A stretch of 64,000 nt of DNA from Caenorhabditis remanei (Eukaryota > Nematoda > Chromadorea > Rhabditida > Rhabditidae). The stretch's first letter is position 1. Each line of letters begins with the position of its first letter. The notes under the pieces are model-generated. The model did no database searches. It was not told the origin of the DNA and was given only the letters and a program-made list of their open reading frames with translations. Positions 1 to 9,405 of the stretch are shown piece by piece. Position numbers and translations under genes: made by a program. The stretch covers positions 6,510,001 through 6,574,000 of the forward strand of contig NC_071331.1 of NCBI RefSeq assembly GCF_010183535.1, written 5' to 3'.

Positions 1-2550
1 TCAGAAAAATGAAACAGGAATAAATCGTGTTTTGCACTCCGGAAATTAAAATTTTAGTATGTTTCAGTGAACAAAAAAGTTATATGTGTAAATGGTTTAC
101 CGATTTTGAATTGAAAATAAAACTTAAAAGACTTTTGACCAGTGAATAAACGAGATTTTACTAAACTATAGAAAAGAGTCTTTTCTATTATAATATCAGG
201 AATGTGATGATACTGAATATGAAGAAATCGCTCGTTTTAACTGAAATTCAAAAACTAAGGGTTACTTCAAATTGATCGTTTTATAAAATTTAGATTTCAA
301 CAAATTCGCGAAGCAGTACCTTTTTTTGTATTCATAATCTCAATCAAATGCATCTGAGCAAATTGAGATTATCTGATCTGTTGATATGGATTTTGAGAAG
401 CAGAACTTTTTGTTTAAATTGGACCGGAGCAAACAAAACTGTGACCTATCGTTACAAATTTTATTCAAATAATTGATAAACATCTCTTCAGAAGAGGATT
501 AGAACAGCTTCTGATAAATTAAACATTTAAATAATTCAGAGATTTTCTTCTATCGTTTGTTTGAAAGTGTTAAAAAATGCACGATTCACATTTTTAGGAT
601 GCAGTACCGGTTGTTGATTTTGGCTATTTTCAGTGGAAAATAATCTGATTTCTTTAGACTTTCATGATGAGCAAATCTCATTCACCACTACATTCGAAAA
701 TTCGTAATTCTCGATTTATTCGAACAGCAAACTTATGTATATCAGACTATGAAATACAATATCTTCATAAATAATTTTCAATTATGTTACCAAAACATAT
801 ATTTCTCAAATCTCACCAGTTGCATCCCTTTGGTCTGAAAGATATGATGTACACATTTTTCAATAGTTCTCTGAGCCGTGAATTTTACTGATAATTTGTG
901 TAAAAATATGTCTCAAGATGTGCTGAAAAATAATAATATCTTTGAAACAAAATTGTTATCTCATTTGGAAATGACAGTGTTCTCAATATTTCTTTGTTTT
1001 TGAAATAATACTGTGTATTCAACACTTTGATCACTCCTTCAAACACTGCTTCTAAAAATTTTAACAATCCAAAATTAATTATCATATTTAATGCGATAGG
1101 AGAGGGACTAGGTAATATTTTGTAGTGTTTGAAACTGAAAAAAATTAAAATTTGAAAATTAAACTGTGGAGATTGCTTATCAGGAAGTGAGCACGCTGCA
1201 CCAAACTATAGTACATATCCAAAACTTTAAAGAATCGTGTTTTTGATAGAAATCAACAAATGCAAGAAGTAACATCACATGTTTTATTTTCTATTTTAAC
1301 AATTCAAGGAAACAGTACCAGATTGTTTATTTTATTATTTTTTGCATTACGAACTCAGTAGCAGATGAAAAAAAATTTGTGAAGAATTGTGACAGATTTT
1401 GACTGTATTTTCCTGTTGAAACACAGGTAAAATTTTTTGTTCGAATTCTTATATGCTAAGCTTTTTGTTCCAGTTTTAAAATCCCAAAAACCTGATAAAT
1501 CGATTTGGTACTATTGCAAGCAAGTTAAGATAACATTACAGCTGATATAGGTTTGAAAAGCAAAATTATTTGATTTTCTTTTAAAAAATTGAACTAAAGT
1601 TATTGATTTGATGGAAATATATCTTATTGATGCTTTACTCCACTTAACTGAAGTAAAATGAACATCCGGACAATAAATGAGCCATCCAAACTCCAATCAA
1701 ATCATCAAATGCTCTTTTTTTTAATGGCTTTAAATAGTTTAAAAAAAACATGTTTCACATTTTTTTGAAATGCCTGAAATTTAAAAAAACAGTTGATTCG
1801 CGCAGCGTTTGAATTAAACCCTTTCGAAGGCCTCCCGAGGCATTATTTTGTGATTAAATTTTACATTACATGAAAATAGAATCGTATATGATTTGAGCAC
1901 AGGAAATTTAAGATCAGTTGGTAAACTTTCAAGTCTTAAAACTATGGAAATTCACTTCAAAGGAAGAAAAAATAGTATGTTCCTCTTTTAAAATGAAAGA
2001 ATTCATTGAAAAAACACTGGAACTGCAAAGTACACATTTCTACAATCAATGCAGTTGTGCCAGTTTCGAAACTGTCAAAAATTATCATGTTTCATAAATC
2101 TTTTAAATAGATAAATACAATACATGTTTTGATTCATCAATCTTAGTGTTGGGAAACTAAATTAGTACTCCTTTTTCACTATGAAAACGTGTGCTTTCTA
2201 GAAACCTGGAGAGATGTATGTGTTAAAAAAAACAGTGAGTCAAATTAACAATTGCAGTATATAGTTAAATGACACTTACCTAATTATAAATGTGAAGCTA
2301 TCACAGAGTGATGTTTTCATGAAATTTTTTGCGATCTAGAAACATATTAGTTTATATCAATTTTTCATCACAGTTCAATTATTTTGTTACAAGTTTCTGC
2401 AAGATTGCCATTATAGAGAAACGAGCTGTTTTATAGATCACACGTTGGAAGAAACGCATCAAGCAAAATAATTGAGTAATCATTTGTTTTGGAAACAGTG
2501 AAAAACTTATGTGCTTATTAGAAGTGATTTTCGTCCTGTTTATTGGACAA
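1..2550. other. AT-rich intergenic DNA, no gene recognised
   Basis: No exon with recognisable protein similarity, tRNA or structured repeat was found on either strand. The only ORFs are 60-70 codons, AT-driven and without family character. The sequence is rich in homopolymer runs. Confidence 0.6.
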
Positions 2551-3081
2551 CCAGTCGGTTGACGTCGCCTGACGGCGTCAAAACCTCTTTCTCAACATCA
2601 CCCTTCTAGGTGTTACAGTGGATCGTAATTACCCGGGAACGGAAAACACGTTCGGGATCCTTTATTTTTTCTGAATCCGATGATATCAAAAAATCCTTCA
2701 CGTCGTCACTTTTTAGAAAACGGGCCGTATCTTTTTATGACGTGGATCAATCCAGAAACGGACTACACGTTCGGAATCCTCTACTTATTTTGAATCCGAT
2801 GATATCAAAAAATCCTTCACTTTCTGACATGGGTTCGAACCAACTAACCGACCGTCTCTCCCCCCTTTTTCCGCTGTCAATTCCCATATGCTTTATCGGT
2901 GTTTCTGGCTCAGAAGACGTCATTTTGAGAATTTTGAAAAAAGAAAAAGACGGGCATCATTAAGAGAAAATTACTGATCTTTTGGTCCAGTTTTGAAGAA
3001 AATCGGTTCAGTAGGAAGGGCGGTAGGATCGGCGACAGACAAACAAACATACAGCCGTTTGCTTTTGTTTTATAGTAAAGA
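2551..3081 (-). mobile_element. Non-autonomous Helitron (531 bp)
   Basis: Read on the minus strand, the element starts with TC (TCTTTACTATAAAA) at 3081 and ends with CTGG at 2551, which fits the Helitron 5'-TC...CTRR-3' rule. It sits between an A and a T with no target duplication. A GC-rich stem (GACGCC/GGCGAC) lies about a dozen bases before the CTGG end, as expected of a Helitron 3' hairpin. Both ends match the 2.33-kb element at 18527-20856, so this is an internally deleted or minimal sibling. It contains no Rep/helicase coding. An imperfect internal duplication (CCAGAAACGG...ACACGTTCGGAATCC) is visible around 2630-2820. Confidence 0.8.
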
Positions 3082-3825
3082 TAGTAATGATGTTATTGCA
3101 TCAAAAATTGAATACATTCGGAGGTAGCTTTAAATATAATATTTTTGAAACTGTTCTGATCTTCTAATTTTCATATAACTATTTTGATATCAGTTCGTCA
3201 AGTCAATAGAATTACACAAAAAAGTGATACTTTCAGAATTAGTCCGATTTCCAAACTGTGCAGTTTCAAACAACAGTGAAACAGAAGATTCAAGTCGCTG
3301 CAGTGCATTACATCATGTCAAATGCTAATTTCAGTTTCTTCTCATAAAAACATTGGGGTATAATCACCATCGCCAGTATCGAATAGTTTTCGAAAATCCT
3401 GTATTTGTAAACTCTTCGAAACATGAAATTGTTTGAGCTCTGAAAAAAATAAAGGTTTTTTCCATGAAGCTCCAAATTCACTTGCAAAAAAAAAACACCA
3501 TTAGAAATACGGTGGGGAATACAAAACCAGTGCTCCGTTGTTTCGTACACTGGTAATTTTTCTCAAAACAATTACCAGTTTCCAAAAACCGTCCAGTAGT
3601 TCAAGGTTCAAAGTGCAAACAAATCAATAAATCATTCGCTGTTTCCGAACAGGGCCATCAAACCACCCGCTTCTATACAACATTACGGCCAATATAAATT
3701 GAAACCTATAAAATATTTTGCACAGTTTCTTTCCGGTTTCATCTTTGTTTCTTCCGTTGGAACATTTTCCTGTTTTTCCTTCGATATTCATTTACAAAAC
3801 TCATTCAGTAGCTCATTTCAGAACC
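3082..3825. other. Intergenic region upstream of the lectin gene
   Basis: AT-rich and without a recognisable gene. It should contain the promoter of the lectin gene at 3826. An acceptor-like CTCATTTCAG at 3812-3821, five bases before the ATG, could accept a spliced leader, so the upstream ORF in the same frame is probably not translated. Confidence 0.5.
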
Positions 3826-5242
3826 ATGTTTCATTTCAAACTACTGGGAGCCGCTCTCCTCCTTGTATCTTTTTTCTGTCTAACTCTAGCGGGAAACTTC
3901 GACGATTCCTCGTGTGAGTCTTCTGAAGAATACGGAGGGGGGAAGCACAAACATCGTCATCACAAGCACCGTCCGAAGCCTCCAAGGCCACCACGACGTC
4001 CACCGGCAAGACCAAAGTGTGAGCAAGGATGGTACACATCGTATCGGCCGCAGGGGATATGGTGTTTGAGGGTTAGTGAATGTAGCTGATGGAAATTCTG
4101 AATTTTATTTTCGTAGCGCAGGTTGAACAATCGCGTTTTCATGATACGAAATATGTACTAAGATGTCGTGAAAAAGTAAATATTTCAAATCAAGGATTCA
4201 TTCCTTATTACTCAGTCATTACTTTTTCAAATATATGTACTCTTGGAAACGGGAACAATACACTGACAAGGGAAGTCTTTGGAGACGCAACTTTCTATAA
4301 TTTTGGTTAAAGGAACTTTCGACTACGTGGAGTCCATTTCTGCGATCAAAACCGGCTGAATATCTTTGCGAACCGAGTTATGAGCTCTCAAATGTTTTAT
4401 ATGGTCAAGCTTTTTTACATGAAAAGAAGGTTCGTCTTTGCTCGTACGGTGGGAAAAGCTATTTGCCGATTCGGAATTACGTGTGAAAAAGTTCAACTCT
4501 ATAAAACGTTTGAGATCTCATAACTCGGATCGCAGATGGACTCCTCGTGGTCGACAGTACCTATAACCAAATTTATAGATAGTTTCAAAGCCGCGTCTTT
4601 AAAAACTTCCTTATGAGACAAACATATGTCTGTTTGATTTAAAAAAATGTTTATCAAAAAATTTATCTGTTTCTAAAAGCAATGATAATAGTTATTCATA
4701 TTTTTACGTATTACTTTAACCACATAGAATACATTTTAGGTAGGAATCGGTAAGCTCGACTACCACCAGTCTCAAGCCCAATGCAAAACTTATGGTGGAG
4801 TATTATCAGGACTCCAGAATAACTTTGAGAGACAACTGATTGCCAATGAGACTGTCCGCCAGCTGCTCCCCTCTGGTGTCACCATTGCTGGCGTGTGGCT
4901 CGGAGCTTCTAAGGTTCCAGGGACCAACACTTTCAAATGGAACGATGGACACACTACTGGTACTGGAGGAATGTTTTATGGACCAGGACAGCCGGATAAC
5001 GCAAAGGGGGATCCTAGAGGGTGAGCCCTTGCCGTCACTTGCTTTTTACTATATTTTTGAGTTCCAGACCCCAAAACTGTCTCCAATTGATTGTGATGAC
5101 ACCTGCCTATTGGAGCCGTCCGGATAAATGGGTGCCATTCGTACGGTTGATAGATGACTACTGGTGTCACATGACACATGATCCACCACAGAGATTGTAT
5201 GCATGTGGAAAGCGTGGACCACCTGAAAATACTATTGGATAA
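3826..5242 (+). CDS. Secreted C-type lectin-domain protein (clec family), 233 aa
   Basis: Three exons: 3826-4071, 4740-5020 and 5068-5242, joined in phases 0 and 2 and giving 233 residues. Exon 1 encodes a signal peptide (MFHFKLLGAALLLVSFFCLT), an acidic stretch, then a low-complexity His-rich and Pro/Arg-rich spacer (HKHRHHKHRPKPPRPP). The CTLD runs from CEQGW to the C-terminal LYACGK. CTLD landmarks are the first Cys with GW, WLGA (WIGL-like), a GQPDN tract in the EPN/QPD position, NCLQL, DDYWC and the final YAC. The usual WND calcium-ligand motif after the loop is absent, so calcium-dependent sugar binding is uncertain. It was placed in the nematode clec family by fold motifs; I cannot assign a specific clec number. 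Intron 1 carries a foldback MITE. A second lectin module follows at 5811. Confidence 0.85.
3914..3919 (+). promoter_or_regulatory. Candidate internal 5' splice donor (GTGAGT) in lectin exon 1
   Basis: A perfect GTGAGT donor lies inside exon 1 just after the signal peptide. Using it would end the exon at 3913, 88 nt after the ATG, in phase 1. That is exactly the phase needed by the orphan first exon of the downstream lectin module (acceptor at 5809-5810). Inference only; no transcript data. Confidence 0.4.
4268..4618. mobile_element. Foldback MITE in lectin intron 1
   Basis: A long imperfect palindrome occupies the intron. The left arm reads GGAAGTCTTTGGAGACGC, then CTATAATTTTGGTTA, then GGAGTCCAT and GAGTTATGAG; each has its reverse complement in order on the right (GCGTCTTT..ACTTCC, TAACCAAATTTATAG, ATGGACTCC, CTCATAACTC). 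No coding potential. Ends are approximate because the outer arms diverge; no clear target duplication was identified. Confidence 0.65.
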
Positions 5243-5569
5243 ACTGACTATGAAATTTTAATGAATGTAAAGGCGTTGATATTTGAGCACAAGCTACATT
5301 ACGGTTTCAAACATTTCAAATTTATTCATGGCACATTTGAAACAGCTACTTTAGTTCCAGTACAAAACAAAATGACATCGAATTTTGTCGGTCACCTGGA
5401 AAAATCATGCCGTCACGGAACCGTAAAAAGTTTGAAAACCAATAAACCCTGAGATTGGGAAGTGAAAACGTTTCTTTTTTTCTTCTATATCAGTTGTTAT
5501 TTCTCTTTTCATGTACATACCTATTTATGATTCTTCAGTGTATTCTTTGTTTATTACTAACCCCTAAAA

Positions 5570-5772
5570 TATTTGCACAAGGTAAGGGCAGTGTAGGAAC
5601 ACAACTGTGGGAGGCGTAAGGAAACGCGCTCCATTGGCACGGTGCCAAGAAAGACTTGGCTGAGTGCCAAGTTCAAATTTTACGTTTATCCGTCTTATAA
5701 ACCGCGGCGCGCACGCAACGCGACTCGATAAAAATTCAAATAGTTTCGTTGCGGACCTTACGCCTTGCACCC
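5570..5772. repeat. Possible short inverted-repeat element between lectin modules
   Basis: A relatively GC-rich ~200-bp stretch is bounded by loosely inverted ends (TTGCACAAGGTAAGG on the left, CCTTACGCCTTGCAC on the right) and holds a local GGCACGGTGCC palindrome. It has the appearance of a worn MITE. The match between ends is partial, so this is tentative. Confidence 0.3.
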
Positions 5773-5810
5773 CTATGTAGGAACTGAAACAATCTCACGT
5801 TAGATTTCAG

Positions 5811-6989
5811 CACCGAGACCTCGTGCAACATGTGAAGATGGATGGTTAACTTCTTATAGACCACAGGGATTGTGGTGTTTGAAAGTGAGTCACGGTTTCA
5901 GTAGATATGTTTCAAATTACTTATTTTGTGAAAAAAATAATTGCGCCACGTTTTGTTGTCGGATTCAAAATGGCTATCACAAGTCAGGAACACTTGAACT
6001 TTACAGTTTCTCCGAATTTTTATGTATCGTGTTCAAATTTATGACCAATTAAACGTTGAATCCTATTGGGACCGGAAAATTATTTTCGAAAACTTCTTTT
6101 TCGAACATTTTTGGTCGAAAAAACCCAAAAAAAAAGTCATTTCAAGAAAACTGTCTGAAAAATTCGTGCTTCGGAAGCAAAAATCTTGAAATTGTATGAA
6201 AAATGTAAATATTTCATGGACAGACCCCCAGAAATCTGTTTTTCAGCTCAAAATTAGAAAATATTACATAAAATATCAAAAAATCACTATTTTTGTTAGT
6301 GCAGTTTTAAAAATTTCAACAATAATTTCCAAAACTTTTCTTACTCTTTTTCCGAAAACCATCCAAAAATTTATCGGTGTTATTTGGTGGTTCTCAAAAA
6401 ATTCACCGTAAAGTTTCTCGAAGAACACCGAGAAACCCGAAACAAATTTTCGCACAGCCTTGATCTCATTAATCTTAAAATTTCAGATAGGTATCGGAAA
6501 ACTAGACTACCACCAATCCCAAGCCCAATGTGAAACTCAAAGAGGTGTCCTATCAGGAATCCAAAACGACCTTGAGAGACAACTAATTGCTAATGATACT
6601 ATCCGTCAGTTGATTCCCATTGGTGTCACCATTGCAGGTGTCTGGCTCGGAGCTTCTAAGGTTCCAGGTACCAACACATTCCAATGGAACGATGGACACA
6701 CTACGGGCAACGGTGGAATGTTTTTTGGACCGGGACAACCTGATAACGCATTGGGTGATCGAAGAGGGTGAGTCCTCACTGTCAATTGCAGTATAATCTA
6801 TTGTTGAGTTTCAGACCTCAAAACTGTCTCCAATTGATTGTTATGACACCAGTGTTCTATAGTAGACCGGATAAATGGATAACATTCCCGCAACTCATTG
6901 ATGACTACTGGTGTCACATGACTCATGACCCACCACAGAGATTATATGCATGTGGGAAACCGGGACCTGATGATAATTTTTCTGGTTGA
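5811..6989 (+). CDS. Second C-type lectin module lacking its own signal exon
   Basis: Three exons with consensus splice sites: 5811-5884 (starts in phase 1), 6487-6767 and 6815-6989. Exon lengths for the two CTLD exons (281 and 175 nt) equal those of the upstream gene, and the protein is close to it throughout the CTLD (DYHQSQAQC, WLGASKVPGTNTF, DDYWCHMTHDPPQRLYACGK). The first exon encodes PRPRATCEDGWLTSYRPQG and continues upstream only through an acceptor. No methionine plus hydrophobic signal exon is visible between 5243 and 5810. Either this is a 5'-truncated duplicate, or it is reached by splicing from exon 1 of the neighbour (donor at 3914, matching phase). The reading frame is fully intact, which argues against long-standing pseudogenisation. 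Confidence 0.7.
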
Positions 6990-7684
6990 AATGTGGTTAT
7001 AAATATGAAAACTGTTATGTTAATAATTTTTAATTCTACATCGTACATAGTATTGTGATTACAGTAGTCCTGTTTCGTCAAGTTCTTGAAACAGAACAAA
7101 AATTTAAAACCTATTATTGATCGCTTGGTCGTTCAAATTAAAAGATTTTGCTCGAAATGGTCTCGAAGCGGAAAACGTGGTTTGCAGATCTGAAAAGAAG
7201 CTCAAGCATACGAAATTTGATTTTTTTCAACCATTTTGCAAAATTCCGAATGAATTATATGCGCCTTTGACATCCCGGCACGAGTTTGTGAACTGAAAAT
7301 AATTACTTTTGCATTGAAGATTTATCCAACCATCTGAGTACCTTCACCAGGGATCAGTGTCATTTAGAAGTGAAAAATTAGGAAGTCAGAAGTTCTAACA
7401 AGTTCTAATTGTGAGAAGTAGATTTTTTCTCACAGGTACAAAAATTTGGAAGTCACTAATCTGGAATCCAACAGTTCTAGAACTAGACCTTCCGAAACCG
7501 GAAATAAAATTCCCTACACAAAAGTTGGAAGTCAAAATTTTTAATAATAGGAATGAACAAAAATTAAGTTTTTAGAACTGTACTTCATTAACACCTGGAT
7601 AAAGTTTGCACACAAAAAATACTGTTCTAGTTTCTCTACTAATTCGGATGCTTGTGCCAGAACCTGTTTACTGCGCAATGAAAT
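6990..7684. other. Intergenic, nothing recognised
   Basis: AT-rich sequence downstream of the lectin modules, presumably holding their 3' UTR. Short loosely repeated phrases such as GGAAGTCA..AGTTCTA occur around 7380-7540, but there is no gene or clear element. Confidence 0.5.
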
Positions 7685-7925
7685 TTATCCTCACATAATT
7701 TTGCGCAGCAGATGGGCAGCTAGTGCGCCAGTTGCCCAGTGGTTTGGGCGACCGCGCCGGTTTTGGGCAATCTGCGCATGGGCAGGTGATGGGCAGCTAC
7801 TGGGCAGGTAATCCGCGGGGATCGGGCGAACTGCGCCTCAAATGGGCGGGTTGCCGCTGCCACTCCGCAGCGCTGCCCAAATGTCCCGCAAACTGCCCAA
7901 TGATAGCGCAGTTCGCCCATCAATT
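7685..7925. repeat. GC-rich TGGGCA/GCGCA-repeat patch
   Basis: About 240 bp of markedly GC-rich DNA in an AT-rich setting, built from scattered TGGGCA/TGCCCA and TGCGC/GCGCA words in both orientations. ORFs across it are open on both strands only because stops are GC-poor. It resembles a degenerate repeat rather than a gene. Confidence 0.5.
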
Positions 7926-8137
7926 ACGTGAGTCTGTAATATGGTTCACAATCTTTGTAAACACCTCATCAACATCCATATACAAAACATTATATCTTCC
8001 TTGAGACTGTCCCACATTTCCTTGAAAACATTCTATAAGTACTCCAACAAAGGACAATCACTGCCATAAATTTGAACGATTTCGGAGTAGTGTGATTCAC
8101 TGTTTCATTTTCTCTTTTTTTACACCTCCTTCATTCA

Positions 8138-8590
8138 ATGTTATTCTCCGAGCTAACGTTGTTCACGACGATGACCAAGCTAGGTAACTACTATGTGGAT
8201 GAGGAACCGAGTAACGAACAATTGGAATCAGAAATCTTCCCAAAAAAAGAACACTTAGACCAAGGGTATAGAGCTGCGGTTTGGGTACCAGCCAACTTCT
8301 TTGAAACTGTCACAACTAATGAATTCCAAAAACCTATCCGTTCACGGTCATGCAGGAACCCGGGAAACACGAAAACAAAGTCGTTGAGGTTCCAAGCAAT
8401 CATTCTCAGAAATTCTATGAAAATGCAGTCAACTTATCGTTTTTTCCTCTCACTGAATATCTTACTGTTGATTTGGGAATCAGCGAATTTGTTAATTTAC
8501 TTCAGCGAATACAAAATATCAGGAAAGAAGGAAGGAGTTACGGCTATAAAGCTAAGTTACGGCTATAGAGCTCAATTGTATTGTTCAACG
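8138..8590 (+). pseudogene. Degraded ORF of unknown origin
   Basis: An ORF of 156 codons starts at 8138 (MLFSELTLFTTMTKLGNYYV). Its first ~65 codons (NYYVDEEPSNEQLESEIF) look protein-like. After about 8330 the more protein-like reading is in a different frame (MQEPGKHENKVVEVPSNHSQ onward from 8350), suggesting a frameshifted relic. I do not recognise the family. A LINE 3' tail lies 200 bp downstream, so it may be transposon-linked debris. Confidence 0.25.
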
Positions 8591-8787
8591 GCAAAAAATG
8601 ATGTATGAGGTGAAACAGCATTTCAGATGCCAAATGAGGAGGGTGAGAGAGGGCCAGGAAAAATGTAGGATATTTTACACGAATAATTCAATAATTGTTT
8701 ACTTTCAGAGAGTGAGCTAAAAGGCCATAACAAGACACCTCACCGACATGATCAACAGCTTGGTTAATGAAAATCTTTCTTTTTCTC

Positions 8788-8890
8788 AAGGTTTAGTCTC
8801 GTGAGGGACTTTACCTGAACCTCCAGTGACTTTTACTGTATATTTAAATAGTTAAATAAAAATATCAAATATCAATATCAAAATCAACCG
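8788..8890 (+). mobile_element. CR1-like LINE 3' tail (severely 5'-truncated)
   Basis: GGTTTAGTCTCGTGAGGGAC to the AAATATCAAATATC tail is nearly identical to the last ~90 bp of the LINE copy at 14063-14150. It ends in short ATATCAA repeats rather than poly(A), as in CR1-group elements. Only the 3' end survives. Confidence 0.7.
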
Positions 8891-9377
8891 CGGCAACAGT
8901 TCTGTTTATTTACTGTTTCTGTTCAAGTTCAAGTTTGTTTCAAATTAAATCGTTCTCTATTGTAGGAAAGGGAAAAAAAATCTTAAATTCCTTCAACTGG
9001 TTCTACAAGATGACCTTGATCGTTTCCATTCTGATCTTGATGAGATTCACTAATATTTTGAAACTTCCAATCAAAGTTAATAATCAACCACAACATGTTG
9101 CTCTTATCAAACACATATTTGCTCTGCTTCAGTAACAGTATATCTTAAACTCAGTATTCAACATCTATTCAATCCTACGGTTAAAATTTTTAAACCTGGT
9201 TCCAATGACTCATCATCATTGAGATTTTCCTACTCAAACCATTTCGTAACGACATAAACAATTCAGAAAACTCGCTTTTCTCTTTTTCTCCGGCAATCGA
9301 TCACAAACAAATCTGCTTCTCAATATTACATACTCACTGTTTCTAGTGGTCTTGATTTTCTGACAACTAATATTTCC

Positions 9378-9405
9378 AGTATTCAACTCTCGAGTAGCTT
9401 CCAAA
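9378..9405 (+). promoter_or_regulatory. Likely trans-splice acceptor and 5' UTR of the actin-like gene
   Basis: TATTTCCAG ends at 9379 and is followed by a 26-nt leader and the ATG at 9406 in a good context (CCAAAATG). In Caenorhabditis such a short leader after a TTTCCAG fits spliced-leader addition. Inference from sequence only. Confidence 0.45.

Noticed and set aside
2820..2835. GGGTTCGAACC as a possible tRNA T-arm
   Set aside because: No acceptor, D or anticodon stems around it; lies inside a Helitron and recurs in the other copy.
7720..8004. Overlapping ORFs on both strands in the GC-rich patch
   Set aside because: Open because GC-rich sequence lacks stops; repetitive word structure, no family signal.
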